The notes under the pieces: model-generated
Database searches by the model: none
Told to the model about the DNA's origin: nothing
Seen by the model: the letters and a program-made list of their open reading frames with translations, nothing else
Translations under genes and position numbers: made by a program
Source: JBJYIN01 sp046237015
GTDB taxonomy: Bacteria; Pseudomonadota; Gammaproteobacteria; Enterobacterales; Enterobacteriaceae
Assembly: GCF_046237015.1 (NCBI RefSeq)
Contig: NZ_JBJYIN010000015.1
Location: 60,866-124,865 of the forward strand
Length of the DNA stretch: 64,000 nt
Direction of reading: 5' to 3'
Shown here: positions 25,470 to 33,980 of the stretch, in pieces
How the letters are laid out: each line of letters begins with the position of its first letter
Numbering within the stretch: position 1 is the first letter of the stretch

Positions 25470-26119
25470 TATTGAAAAATATTTATCTTTTCCCTGAATT
25501 AGACGATTATGGAAGGGAAGTAACGTATCCTTTCAAGGAGCAAAGTAGGTCTATATGTAATTTTCTTGAAAGGAAAATAAAAGATTTAAAATATAATACC
25601 GAAGGATTTAGAACGGTTTGCTTTGTCGGCAAAAAACATCCATCTAAAGATGTTTTGGTTAATTCATCAAATGTACTTAATGTTGATGTTTATATTGATG
25701 AAGCTAGATATAAAAGTACAGAAATTGATTGTTTGAATGATTATTTTATTGAGGTTTTAAAGTCAGGATTGGATAAGTGTGGCGAGGTGTTGCCGGTTTC
25801 TGAAATAACGTCTTCTATTTGTGAATTTGAGCGTAGAGGGTATGTGAATGAATGGGTGCATAAAAGAAAGGTTTTTAAAAAACAGAATTTAATATGTTCT
25901 CTTGTTTGTAATCATTCCATTAGTGATTTTCAACTTTCATTAAAAGTTATGCGAGGGGGAGATATTTTGTTTGATAATGTAATATTAATTACTCCACCCG
26001 ATGAACTGGCATATCATTATAAATTTAAGGATGTTGTTATGGAAGGAGAGGAAATAATAATAACAACAAAATTGCATGAAGAACCCGATAACGTTTTATT
26101 TAGATTGAAAGTAAGCTAG
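25466..26119 (+). CDS. Putative Rhs immunity protein A1
   Basis: A 217-aa cytosolic protein without signal or membrane segments. It is clearly paralogous to the 222-aa product at 33979 (shared start MILK-IYL-PE, motifs VNSSNVLxV, NEWxxKxK, similar length). Its ATG overlaps the stop of the broken toxin tip A1, the arrangement expected of a cognate immunity gene. No named family is recognised. The reading frame is intact although the toxin is destroyed. Confidence 0.65.
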   Translation: MILKNIYLFPELDDYGREVTYPFKEQSRSICNFLERKIKDLKYNTEGFRTVCFVGKKHPSKDVLVNSSNVLNVDVYIDEARYKSTEIDCLNDYFIEVLKSGLDKCGEVLPVSEITSSICEFERRGYVNEWVHKRKVFKKQNLICSLVCNHSISDFQLSLKVMRGGDILFDNVILITPPDELAYHYKFKDVVMEGEEIIITTKLHEEPDNVLFRLKVS

Positions 26120-26170
26120 AAAATGGATTAGTCACCATGTTGGTTATAACTCTAAAACGAATGAAATGAC

Positions 26171-26317
<147 letters not shown>

Positions 26318-26359
26318 TGATAACTTGTCACACATGAATGTTATAGTTATCTGCATGTA

Positions 26360-26496
26360 GGTAGCGCTCACAAGTTTGAGGCTGATACTGGATTTAAATA
26401 TGGATCTCAGGGGCTATAGGTGAGGCTGCGAAAAGAAACAAACGGGTAAAGGTAAAAAATAGGAGGCGATATGGCGAATGTTCATTTTTTTTCTGA
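26360..26496 (+). pseudogene. Broken toxin tip B
   Basis: Reading from 26360 gives GSAHKFEADTGFKYGSQG; after a one-base shift it continues AIGEAAKRNKRVKVKNRRRY and stops at 26494-26496, 25 bp inside the next gene. It is interpreted as the end of a displaced toxin whose immunity gene is the next frame. It is too short to assign an activity. Confidence 0.5.
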
Positions 26497-27199
26497 TCCA
26501 AATATAAGATTTAAGCATTCCCTTAGTGGACTATCAGAACAAAAAATTAATTCTCTAGAAATAATTGAATCCATTGTTAATGTAATCAGTCCGTTTTTTG
26601 AAAATAATGGATTCTCATTAAAGAAACAGCGTTTTTTTGAGTTTGATGCTGAGGGGGGTAATAAATATCAATATGAGATTCTTGTTTCAAAAAACAAAGA
26701 ATATTTCTCACTTTCTTTAAGGTTGAATCTATTAAATGAAAGCCTAATGCATTCTGTAAATGGTGTTTTAGAGCGTGTTTTGAAAGATGAGAGATATAAA
26801 TACCCTCCCAACTGGAGTGATAAGGACATAGAAGGATCTATAAAAACAAGATTAAGTAATAGCACAGTTGCTTCTCTAAGTGATTGGAGATGCTTCAAGG
26901 ATGGTAATGAGTCTTTAGATGAATTTAGGAAAAGGTTTTCAATATGGATGTGTTTTTTTGATGAATTGGATGAAGTAGGTAATTGGCGTGAACAGGTGAT
27001 TAAAAGTGCTAATTATTCTTTGGGTTGGTTCTCCGCCGTATCCAATGAAGACTGGATTGTAGAAAATACATTTTATCCATCATTGGTTATTTTAAAAATG
27101 AAAGGTGAAGATAAAATATCATCTAAATATAAAGATGTTCTTTTGAAATCTAGGGATAAGCAAGAGGTTGAGTTATTTTTTGAACACTTAATGTCTTAA
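26471..27199 (+). CDS. Putative immunity protein B, unknown family
   Basis: A 242-aa predicted soluble cytosolic protein with an RBS (AGGAGG at 26461). It is rich in Lys, Glu and aromatic residues, with alternating charged helices (DELDEVGNWREQVIKSAN). I do not recognise a family. It starts inside the end of toxin fragment B and is followed by a perfect hairpin terminator, the standard layout of the modules in this island. Immunity to a toxin now lost is inferred from context. Confidence 0.55.
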   Translation: MANVHFFSDPNIRFKHSLSGLSEQKINSLEIIESIVNVISPFFENNGFSLKKQRFFEFDAEGGNKYQYEILVSKNKEYFSLSLRLNLLNESLMHSVNGVLERVLKDERYKYPPNWSDKDIEGSIKTRLSNSTVASLSDWRCFKDGNESLDEFRKRFSIWMCFFDELDEVGNWREQVIKSANYSLGWFSAVSNEDWIVENTFYPSLVILKMKGEDKISSKYKDVLLKSRDKQEVELFFEHLMS

Positions 27200-27214
27200 T
27201 TTTCAATTATAAAT

Positions 27215-27247
27215 CCGGAAGCGATCTGACGATCCTTCCGGCTTTTT
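27215..27247 (+). terminator. Module terminator after immunity gene B
   Basis: CCGGAAGCGATC-TGAC-GATCCTTCCGG is a near-perfect long stem followed by CTTTTTATTTT. Similar hairpins (GGAAG..GATC / GATC..CTTCC) close the modules at 28419, 31709, 32541 and 40174. Confidence 0.85.
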
Positions 27248-27268
27248 ATTTTATGGTCAGAACTGCTG

Positions 27269-27378
27269 CTATAAATTAATCTTCGTCTCAATGATCCTCC
27301 TCCCACTTTCTACCATGGCGGTAACGGGCATCCTGGTGATAACACCGGACTTTTCGAGCAGCGGCCCTTAAGGTTGAT
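27269..27378 (-). pseudogene. SymE-type remnant, frameshifted (copy 1)
   Basis: On the minus strand the reading is INLKGR, then, after loss of one base in the expected Trp codon, LEKSGVITRMPVTAMVESGR and IIETKINL before a TAG at 27269. This matches the C-terminal half of SymE-type toxins (KGRWLEEAGF-TG-PV-V-V--GR). It is convergent with the immunity gene and lies directly after its terminator. Confidence 0.6.
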
Positions 27379-27390
27379 GGCGGAGGATAG

Positions 27391-27620
27391 ATTGGAGATA
27401 AGTTATCTGTTCATCATGTTATTCCTATTGAGGTTTAGGAAAAAGAATCGTGAGTTTTAGGCAAGAAAAGAATGAGTGATAAAAATTAATTCATATTTTA
27501 ATGGAATAAATATTCATGAATATAAAATCGTAATGGATGTTGATTTAGGAAAAGATATAAGTATATTTCGTAGTAGTAATCATAATGATTATATCAGACG
27601 ATGTTCGTTGAGAATTTAAA
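27391..27620 (+). pseudogene. Decayed HHVIP-type nuclease tip C
   Basis: At 27400-27438 the frame reads KLSVHHVIPIEV and then stops. The VHHVIP motif is typical of AHH/HNH-like toxin nucleases. Further pieces compatible with the same domain follow in other frames (FNGINIHEYK, then SNHNDYIRR to about 27620). Several stops and shifts make it non-functional. It precedes immunity gene C. Confidence 0.5.
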
Positions 27621-27747
27621 AATATTAAATTTATGTATGGTTGTAAATAGTTATATACAAAAGATGCTGTAAGAAGACTTTAAATTGATATAAAATGAAT
27701 TGTGATGTGGTGATATTACCACAAACTAAATGTGGGAGGATGGATTA

Positions 27748-28401
27748 ATGTACTATGTTTTAATGAATGATTACCATTCTTCTTTAATTCCGCGGTATCT
27801 TCACGCATTGGTTGATACTGAAAAGCAGGTTAGTGATAAATGGGAGTATGAAGGTTCAAAGTATTCATTCCCAAATTACATCTTGGATGATTCTTGTCCT
27901 GATAATTTGTTTTTATTATGTCGTAGAAATATCGGTGCATTGAAGTTTAATTATTACAATCATGGCATGGGGCATATAATGTCTGATGCTTTTTTTGAAA
28001 AGATTAATGGTGTTGATACAAGTCATTTTGTGACTAAGAATATAACTGCTGTTTCTATTAAAGATGGCGCTACGTTGCGCAGTGATTTAAAATATGTTTA
28101 TTTTATAGGTGATAATGAACTTATAGATACATCTAGCTCTACATTGGAAGAGGATCGACGTGGGAATTTGGTTCCATATGATTTGAAATTTAATGAGAGT
28201 GTGAGTAAGTACGATATTTTTTCAATTAGTAAGACATTGCTTCATCACTTTTTATTTGTGTCTGAATCATCTATTGATGTTTTTTCAAAAATAAAAGGTG
28301 TGAAAGTTGTTCCAGTAGATAAAGCACTTGATCATTATTGTATTGACTATAGATATGATCTATCTGGTAATAAAAAAATAACTAAAAGAAAATTACCTTG
28401 A
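27748..28401 (+). CDS. Putative Imm11/Imm43-like immunity protein C
   Basis: A 217-aa soluble protein. The N terminus MYYVLMNDYH and the C-terminal pattern HHFLFVSESSIDVFSKIKGV plus VVPVD recall Imm11/Imm43-type immunity proteins (DUF1629-like), but this is a pattern match by eye. The ATG at 27748 follows GGGAGGA at the right distance; the frame extends 6 codons upstream without RBS. It lies after a decayed HHVIP nuclease tip and before a module hairpin. The frame is intact. Confidence 0.6.
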   Translation: MYYVLMNDYHSSLIPRYLHALVDTEKQVSDKWEYEGSKYSFPNYILDDSCPDNLFLLCRRNIGALKFNYYNHGMGHIMSDAFFEKINGVDTSHFVTKNITAVSIKDGATLRSDLKYVYFIGDNELIDTSSSTLEEDRRGNLVPYDLKFNESVSKYDIFSISKTLLHHFLFVSESSIDVFSKIKGVKVVPVDKALDHYCIDYRYDLSGNKKITKRKLP

Positions 28402-28418
28402 TGAATAGATAAATAATG

Positions 28419-28455
28419 GCTGGAAGCGATCACAAAGATCCTTCCAGCTTTTTTA
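28419..28455 (+). terminator. Module terminator after immunity gene C
   Basis: GCTGGAAGCGATC-ACAAA-GATCCTTCCAGC followed by a run of T. It has the same design and nearly the same sequence as the hairpin at 27215. Confidence 0.85.
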
Positions 28456-28474
28456 TTTTTTGCGATCTATATTA

Positions 28475-28651
28475 TTATGCCAGCATATTCCCTAAATCTG
28501 CCCGAATTGTTAACCTATCGAGTAGTACGTCAATACTTAACGGTTGACCAAGTAACCCGCTCAGAGTGAGCCAGTTGCCTGCCAGTGTCAGTTTACCGTT
28601 GTCACTTACCCAGTCTGTGCCTTCTGCCTCATTACCGTCCCGTTCAATCAT
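28475..28651 (-). CDS. Short SymE-like ORF (possible remnant)
   Basis: A 58-codon minus-strand frame from ATG 28651. It contains KLTLAGNWLTLSGL, GQPLSIDVLLDRLTIR and ends at LGNMLA. The pattern (L-G-WL---G---G-P--I-V---RL-I) is that of SymE-type toxins, shorter than the 113 aa of E. coli SymE. It sits immediately after the module hairpin and convergent to the immunity gene, exactly where the broken SymE copies at 27269, 32569 and 36121 lie. Whether it is expressed is unknown; I see no strong RBS. Confidence 0.45.
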   Translation of the reverse strand: MIERDGNEAEGTDWVSDNGKLTLAGNWLTLSGLLGQPLSIDVLLDRLTIRADLGNMLA

Positions 28652-28659
28652 AATGTCGG

Positions 28660-29058
28660 CGAGAGAAGAGCATTGGAGCAGTAACGGCAGTGGTACGCTA
28701 CGTCACAAACGGAACCTGACGGGCTGTTGCTGCGTTAGGCGAGGCTATTTGGCTACGACAGTGAACAAAACCTGTGTGAGGTGTCGTAGATGGCGCATAG
28801 CCTGGATAATTCGCTGAAAGTGCAGAATGCGGTGGACCGGGTAAGTTTACCGGACGGTGCGCGGTGGCGGTCTTGTTACTATGCGTTTGGTCGCCGAATT
28901 CAGAAGATGTGCAAGGGACAACTCTCCTCAGCGCAGGCGGTAGCGTGGGTGGTACATCGGTGGGATGGAGACCAGTTTATCGGTCAGCAGCAGTACCGTG
29001 TAGACGATTTGGCGGCGTGTGAAGCGCAGCAAGGAAGGGAAACTCCCCGAGTTCCATG
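28660..29058 (+). pseudogene. Rhs core fragment
   Basis: Broken reading frames carry Rhs core features: GYDSEQNLCEV near 28748, then, in the frame from 28790, LPDGARWRSCYYAFGRRIQK followed by WDGDQFIGQQQ. These match the R-Y-DA-GRR and WDGDxL motifs of Rhs/YD-repeat proteins near their C-terminal end. Stops at 28737 and 28787 and the absence of the rest of the core show it is a relic. It continues into toxin tip D. Confidence 0.75.
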
Positions 29059-29306
29059 TATATTGATCCAAAAACAGAAAAAGTTGTTCAAAATGCAATA
29101 TATGATGACAATGGCAATGTAATTGGACATGTGGATTTAAAAAAATCATGGGATAGAATCTGGTCATTATCACCTGTTCTCTGAGCCTAATAATCCAGCA
29201 TCTGGACATGGTCCCTGGTAAACCACGTTATCCTCATTCAGATATACCTTCAGTATGGGATGCTCTTCTCCCGGGAATTGAATCTCGCACACCTATAGGA
29301 AAGTGA
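29053..29306 (+). pseudogene. Broken toxin tip D
   Basis: The tip reads MYIDPKTEKVVQNAIYDDNG then VIGHVDLKKSWD; after a shift it reads GHYHLFSEPNNPASGHGP, and after another PGKPRYPHSDIPSVWDALLP then IESRTPIGK and TGA at 29304. The GHYH...SGHG...P-IP--W pattern recurs at C termini of polymorphic toxins of Rhs and CDI proteins; I cannot name the activity. At least two frameshifts inactivate it. Immunity gene D begins 8 bp later. Confidence 0.65.
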
Positions 29307-29314
29307 GATATTTT

Positions 29315-29665
29315 ATGATCATAGATATGCTAGATGAAATAATGAATGGGTATGATGGGCTTATTAAAAAAATTAACTTTACTTCTTTTGACAGTGTAAT
29401 TGTTGAAGTATCGGTTATAAGGAAGTCCGATAATGAATGGGTTAATGTAAAATTTGAATTGAAAGGGTTGGTTGAATTTACTGTTAAGCAAAAAATCAAA
29501 TGTAGCAATACAGTAATGAGTAACGGTATATCTTATCAATGTATAGATGAGATTCATTATATTGATTTTTCTCCATATTCTGATGCTATGGAAGATATTA
29601 GTGATTACCGTATGTCAGATGTATATTTTGTTGCAAAAGAAATTGAATGTAGTATTACATCTTGA
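29315..29665 (+). CDS. Putative immunity protein D
   Basis: A 116-aa small soluble acidic protein starting at ATG 29315; a GTG at 29303 in frame is an alternative start. The sequence alternates beta-type hydrophobics (SVIVEVSVIRK, WVNVKFELKG). No family is recognised. It directly follows toxin tip D, whose stop lies 8 bp upstream, so it is probably the cognate immunity protein. The frame is intact. Confidence 0.6.
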   Translation: MIIDMLDEIMNGYDGLIKKINFTSFDSVIVEVSVIRKSDNEWVNVKFELKGLVEFTVKQKIKCSNTVMSNGISYQCIDEIHYIDFSPYSDAMEDISDYRMSDVYFVAKEIECSITS

Positions 29666-29713
29666 ATCTGATATATAAGATGGATGAGGTTTTAATTATT
29701 AAGTTATTGGTTT

Positions 29714-29886
29714 CCTAATATCAGCTCTAAAGGTGTTGTAGGTGAAAAATCCGCTAAAATATAAAAGTGTTAAGAGAGGCTGGCATTCAGGATATTAGTA
29801 CTGTGCATTACAAAGAAACAGAGTTAAAAAACGGTGTTTTTTCTAATCGAATTAACCCAAAACAAAGAATATTGGTCGTAATGTGA
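29714..29886 (+). pseudogene. Broken toxin tip E
   Basis: The reading NISSKGVVGEKSAKI stops at 29762; in another frame from 29767 it continues VLREAGIQDISTVHYKETEL, then KNGVFSNRINPKQRILVVM and a TGA at 29884. The end resembles C-terminal domains of secreted toxins closing with NP-QRI-VVM. One shift separates the two halves. The next gene is its presumed immunity gene. Confidence 0.55.
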
Positions 29887-29946
29887 TTGATAAATTTAAC
29901 CATTCAATTAAATCATTTAATATTGAGATAAATGGAGAGGTGGGGA

Positions 29947-30972
29947 ATGGAAAGCGTGCGGGAGGACAGTTGCATAAATATTATTGATGTGTTTTTTTAT
30001 AAGCTTGAAAACTTTATCAATCCAAGATGTTACAGAAAAGATTTTTTACCTTATTATTATAAGGAGGATGAAAGAGATCTCTATTTGATTTCTGTTAGAA
30101 AAGAAAATGGTAGATTGCATCCTTTGACAAGATGGTATGATCTTTTCCCAAAAGGGAAAGTAGATAAGATAATACGGGGCATAGGCTTTAGTGAAAACGA
30201 TTGTTATGCTATAAAAATAATGCTTTCCAGATTTGGTTATTTATTACAAATAGATAACAGACAACGGATGAATAAAGATATTCATGTCCTTTTTTATGTT
30301 TTTAAGTTAACGTTTCTAAAATTAAATAAAAGTGATGAGAGAGATGTAAATTATTTTTTCAAATTCTTATGCTTTGAGCTCGGCATTGATGATGATGTGT
30401 ACAATAGATTTTATGTTTATAATAACAAATTATTTCTGAAGTCGGAAAAACTAGGTGATATTAATCTTTATGAATATATAATCGAATTTTACGATAAAGT
30501 TGAAGATATTAATGATAAGGAAGCCATTATAAATATTAAATCATTCCAACTTTCTGTCATTGATTTTTTATTCTCAGAAAAATATAAAATCCCTCTCCCC
30601 CCGATTAATGATGTTAACAAAGAACTTATTAATCCTGAGTTTTTTTTGTTAAGTTACAACAAATCAAAGAAAATAATATTTGATTCTTTAATAGACTGCT
30701 TTAATAAGTATCAGTCAAATGGAAACTTATTTATATCAAATTTTATATTAATGAATTATTCTTATTATGTTTTAAAAAACAATAATAAAAAAATAATGTC
30801 ACTTAAAAAATATGTTGGTGATGATGCGATTTTCTCTTCAATCATATCATCTATAGCGTTCAGGGGGATTATGGTTAATGAAGAGAGTTTCATAAAAATA
30901 GGCCTTGCTGAATATTTGAATTTACCTGATAGAGAAGAAACTATTCTATATAATCTTATATACACCGTGTGA
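29947..30972 (+). CDS. Large hypothetical protein, possible immunity protein E
   Basis: A 341-aa soluble protein, unusually long for an immunity protein, with very AT-rich codon use (Lys, Asn, Ile, Tyr, Phe). It is mostly helical in appearance, with repeated aromatic-charged segments. No family is recognised. The ATG at 29947 is preferred because GGAGAGG lies upstream; an ATG at 29932 in frame is possible. It follows toxin tip E by 60 bp. Another function, such as an inserted cargo gene, cannot be excluded. Confidence 0.5.
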   Translation: MESVREDSCINIIDVFFYKLENFINPRCYRKDFLPYYYKEDERDLYLISVRKENGRLHPLTRWYDLFPKGKVDKIIRGIGFSENDCYAIKIMLSRFGYLLQIDNRQRMNKDIHVLFYVFKLTFLKLNKSDERDVNYFFKFLCFELGIDDDVYNRFYVYNNKLFLKSEKLGDINLYEYIIEFYDKVEDINDKEAIINIKSFQLSVIDFLFSEKYKIPLPPINDVNKELINPEFFLLSYNKSKKIIFDSLIDCFNKYQSNGNLFISNFILMNYSYYVLKNNNKKIMSLKKYVGDDAIFSSIISSIAFRGIMVNEESFIKIGLAEYLNLPDREETILYNLIYTV

Positions 30973-30992
30973 TTATTTAAAATATATAGTGT

Positions 30993-31094
30993 GGTTCACT
31001 ATATATTAATAGCGAAGACGGTTTTAACCTCTATGTTTATGTTCCAAATCCGATTATGTTGTTTGATCCTTTGGGTTGGCGGGATGTAGTTTAA
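30993..31094 (+). pseudogene. Rhs core end fragment with DPLG motif
   Basis: Reading from 30993 gives YINSEDGFNLYVYVPNPIM and LFDPLGW, then RDVV and a stop. This is the conserved Rhs core boundary (NLY-Y--NP----DPLG) after which tips vary. It marks a further recombination junction. No toxin domain can be followed between it and the next module. Confidence 0.75.
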
Positions 31095-31329
31095 ATCATA
31101 AAGATGTTCATGTCATGTAATGCGCGATTAAAAATAAAATCGATACTCATACTGTCTTAGATAATGCTGAAACTATTATCTAATAGCTCATTGAACGCAT
31201 CTGATTTACCTGAAAATTAAATTATTAAAAGATTATTAAAATAAAATATAGATGCTCGGTCATCGCCGTTTGGCTGCATTTAAAGTAGCTAGCAATTAAT
31301 GAAGTGCCAGTATAATGGGCGAGACCTAA

Positions 31330-31428
31330 AGAAATAGCAGGTTAAATGTGAAAAATGACCACGAAGACCAACGGGGAAATATTATTTTAAAACGAGGTAA
31401 TGGAATGAATCAGATTATAGGAGGTTGA
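31330..31428 (+). pseudogene. End of toxin tip F
   Basis: A frame without start reads LNVKNDHEDQRGNIILKRG then NGMNQIIGG and a TGA (31426-31428) one base before the next ATG. It is interpreted as the C-terminal end of a displaced toxin. The fragment is too short for an assignment. Confidence 0.45.
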
Positions 31429-31429
31429 T

Positions 31430-31699
31430 ATGAATGATGATTGTCATCCATCGGTGGATTTAGTTAAAGCTCCAGTGAGAAATAAAGAAGATATCGTAAA
31501 ATTGATTAATTTTTTGGCTGATGATGTAAGAAAAAATCCCCAAAAATGGGAGAATAAGGATCTTCCTACTTATTTAGAAGCAATGGCATCATGGATTGAA
31601 GATATGGATGGGTTTTACAAAAATGTGAATCGACCAGAACCTAATATCGACTGGGCTGGCTTGGCCGATATATTACAAGCTGCAAAAATATATGAGTAA
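31430..31699 (+). CDS. DUF7660-like immunity protein F
   Basis: An 89-aa acidic soluble protein with RBS AGGAGG at 31420. The pattern NPQKWENKDLPTYLEAMASW, IEDMDGFYKN, then DWAGLADILQAAKIYE fits the small domain annotated DUF7660, often found near toxin loci; this is from memory and by eye. It lies one base after the stop of toxin fragment F and before a module hairpin. The frame is intact. Confidence 0.6.
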   Translation: MNDDCHPSVDLVKAPVRNKEDIVKLINFLADDVRKNPQKWENKDLPTYLEAMASWIEDMDGFYKNVNRPEPNIDWAGLADILQAAKIYE

Positions 31700-31708
31700 T
31701 TCAAGATG

Positions 31709-31732
31709 CCGGAAATGATCCATTCGATCTTT
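31709..31732 (+). terminator. Module hairpin after immunity gene F
   Basis: GGAAATGATC-CATTC-GATCTTTCC forms a stem of the same plan as the other module hairpins, but without a clear T-run. Confidence 0.6.
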
Positions 31733-31897
31733 CCACCTTCCATTATCCGATAATCGCTTGCCATGAAGCATGGGTGCGCTCTGGGTAAGATCAACTTGGC
31801 AGATTAAACACTTATACGTATGTTAAAAACCTATCACTTGGAGCGATCCACTAGGGTTATCATCTGTCAGTTCTAAAACTGTTTTATTCATCATCAA

Positions 31898-32118
31898 GAT
31901 GAGATCAATCCAATATTTGATAATAGAAGAGATGTTAATGAGCTTAAAGATCGGTTAATAAATGCCCCATCATACGCTAATCAAATTGAACCGGTTCGCG
32001 AAGCTAGCATGAAATATTTATTCTTGATGTACAGAAAGGGTTTATTTCTCAAGGTGCATATAAACATTCAGTATTTAGTTTAGATAACAGGCGTTTTTAT
32101 GCAGCTAAAGAGGTTTGA
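31898..32118 (+). pseudogene. Broken toxin tip G
   Basis: Frames read DEINPIFDNRRDVNELKDRL then INAPSYANQIEPVRE, and, shifted, EIFILDVQKGF and FSLDNRRFYAAKEV with a TGA at 32116. The SLDNRRFYA motif recurs in C-terminal domains of Rhs and related toxins. The reading frame is broken and lacks a start. It precedes immunity gene G by 51 bp. Confidence 0.6.
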
Positions 32119-32169
32119 GTCCCTAAGATAGGCGTGGTAAGTCGATAAAAACAAGAGGTTGTAGTTAAT

Positions 32170-32526
32170 ATGAACATGAGCGCTGTAGAAACCAAGTATG
32201 GTATCATTTATGGGAGGGATGCTCTTATTTTATTAAATACTGAGTTGAAGCTTCACCCATTCGAATTAATTATTAAATCATCTTTGTCTCTGGCAGCATG
32301 TAAACCAATAATAAGGCATGAAGAGGATGTTTCTATAATTTTTTTATTTTCTAATATAGAGATCTTAACCATATATAAGGTCGATGATTATCCCTATGAA
32401 AAATATACTTCATCAAGTTTTGATGAAGTTGAAGGGGAATATAAAAAAGATAATAGGAGATTAGTATTAAGCACCTACGATCATGTTTTTGATGTTGTTG
32501 GTAAGTGTAAAGTAATATATGAATAG
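32170..32526 (+). CDS. Putative immunity protein G
   Basis: A 118-aa soluble protein; ATG at 32170 with a second ATG at 32176. It is rich in hydrophobic strands (ELIIKSSLSLAAC, VSIIFLFSNIEILTIYKV) and has an acidic C-terminal half. No family is recognised. It follows toxin fragment G and is closed by a hairpin and a SymE remnant on the opposite strand. Immunity is inferred from context. Confidence 0.55.
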   Translation: MNMSAVETKYGIIYGRDALILLNTELKLHPFELIIKSSLSLAACKPIIRHEEDVSIIFLFSNIEILTIYKVDDYPYEKYTSSSFDEVEGEYKKDNRRLVLSTYDHVFDVVGKCKVIYE

Positions 32527-32540
32527 TTGAGGGGTAAATT

Positions 32541-32575
32541 GAAAGCGATCCTAATGATCCTTCTGGTTTTATTTT
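32541..32575 (+). terminator. Module terminator after immunity gene G
   Basis: GAAAGCGATC-CTAAT-GATCCTTC followed by TGGTTTTATTTT, the same plan as the hairpins at 27215 and 28419 but less perfectly paired. Confidence 0.65.
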
Positions 32576-32736
32576 ATCTGCTGTTTATTCCGTGTTATGT
32601 CAGAGATTAATTTCCGTTCAACCATCAGTCTTCCGCGCCCAACCTTCACCGTTATCGGCCTCCCGGTCATAAACACCGGTTCTTCCAGTCAGCGGCCTTT
32701 AAGGCTAACCTCTGATAGTGGGGCCTCACCGTACCG
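32569..32736 (-). pseudogene. SymE-type pseudogene with internal stop (copy 2)
   Basis: On the minus strand the reading is RYGEAPLSEVSLKGR, then TGA where Trp (TGG) is expected, then LEEPVFMTGRPITVKVGRGR, LMVERKLISD and a stop at 32569. It is the clearest SymE-like copy in the island. The stop falls in the conserved KGRWLEE motif, the same place where copy 1 has lost a base. It is convergent with immunity gene G. Confidence 0.65.
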
Positions 32737-32966
32737 GAGCAAAAAATATTATCGCAAGTGCTGAGTGATAACGCAGTTGGGATATTCGTTTCGATTAAGG
32801 ACAGTCTTTCAGTACGGTTAGCAGGGCCAGTAGGTAGACCAGCATGAGGCTATCAGAATAAGAGGGCATGCCGTTATTACAAATGAAGATATATAAAAAT
32901 CGTAATTGTCTGTTCTCATCCTAGAGTGCTAATGATGGTGAATATATTTTTAAATTAAGGTGAGTT

Positions 32967-33287
32967 ATGTTTTATGAGAAATTAAATGAAATAACTGTAG
33001 TTGTTGATTCTGGGATTTATTTTGAAATGAGAGATTTTTTCCTATCGCAAGAGTTTATCTTGAATTGTGAAATAAAAATTATTGAAGACGGATATGAGGT
33101 CTTATTGAAAGGGAATGCTTCTAGTGAAGTATTTTACAATAAGATGTTTTTTTCATTTGTTAGCTTTGTTCAATATTCATTTCTAACCTGTTATGCAAGA
33201 TGTTTTGTTGGTGGTAACCTTGTCTATGAGTTAATTACTGCAAATGAAAAAATGAAGGGTTTTTATTGTAAGGTGACAATTGAATAA
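32967..33287 (+). CDS. Hypothetical protein, possible immunity protein H
   Basis: A 106-aa soluble acidic protein with an AAGGTGAG RBS. It has aromatic-rich strands (FVSFVQYSFLTCYARCFVGG). No family is recognised and no toxin fragment could be read before it. It has the same orientation, base composition and spacing as the other immunity genes, so the same role is possible. The following 320 bp hold only short broken frames. Confidence 0.45.
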   Translation: MFYEKLNEITVVVDSGIYFEMRDFFLSQEFILNCEIKIIEDGYEVLLKGNASSEVFYNKMFFSFVSFVQYSFLTCYARCFVGGNLVYELITANEKMKGFYCKVTIE

Positions 33288-33613
33288 TGTGGATTTTTAA
33301 GTGAATTATTCTTATGTTAGTGTTACTACCACTCCGTGGAGTGCTGAATGGGTCTTTTTTTCAATAGAAAAATATGAAAATGGATTTTTATTTTAAATAA
33401 TTTAAATGGTATTGAAAGAGATAAGCTATTTTCACTGATGATTTTCTTTTTTGATAAGTTATCCACAAAGTATGAAGTAGAAGAAATTTAAATAATAAAG
33501 TTAGAGTCGGTTTTAACAATCCTTCCAGATTTATTTTATTACCGCTCAGTTGCGGTTGTTTAATGATTAACTATCTACTTATATCTAATGCCTGGCCGCA
33601 GAGGGATGTTCAT

Positions 33614-33769
33614 AACCAGTTAATGTGAGCTGATCAGCTAGGGTTGACGGGACAAGAGGGTGAAAAAAATAAACCAAATGGTAACGCTAAGTACTCTCAG
33701 AAAGCCCAACATGATTATGAGATTATCGATAACGGTACGGGAAATGTAGTTAAAATTGGTGTGAACTAA
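33614..33769 (+). pseudogene. Rhs core end and toxin tip I fragment
   Basis: A decayed Rhs boundary can be read as NQLM-stop-ADQLGLTGQEGE, corresponding to NP----DPLGLAGQEGE. It is followed by KNKPNGNAKYSQKAQHDYEI and IDNGTGNVVKIGVN before a stop at 33767. So a second LGL-GQEGE junction occurs, with a different tip from that at 25247. No immunity gene follows directly; instead tip A2 starts. Confidence 0.65.
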
Positions 33770-33777
33770 TTCAAACT

Positions 33778-33980
33778 GAAGTCGGGTCAAATGGTGAATT
33801 AAGTTCTTCTCGTGAAATACTCACGTCCGTAAATGGAATAAAGAGGTAGGCAGAGAAATATAGTTCCATAATTGTTTGCTAAGAGCCTGATGGTCTGAAG
33901 TCAGGAAAAAGTTGGAATGGAAAATAAATAAAGGCAATAAATATATACGGATTTTAGATCCTAGGGATGTAAGATATCAT
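33778..33980 (+). pseudogene. Broken toxin tip A2, related to tip A1
   Basis: The DNA resembles 25284-25465: both contain GGTGAATTAAG, CCGTAAATGGAATAA, GAGAAATATAGT and GAGCCTG in the same order. Here there are stops after GIKR and at 33892, so the toxin is dead. The end overlaps the start of the paralogous immunity gene A2, as in module A1. Confidence 0.65.

Noticed and set aside
28790..29122. 110-codon frame taken as a real gene
   Set aside because: It reads as an Rhs core piece without its own start and runs into an unrelated frame of toxin tip D; annotated as a relic.
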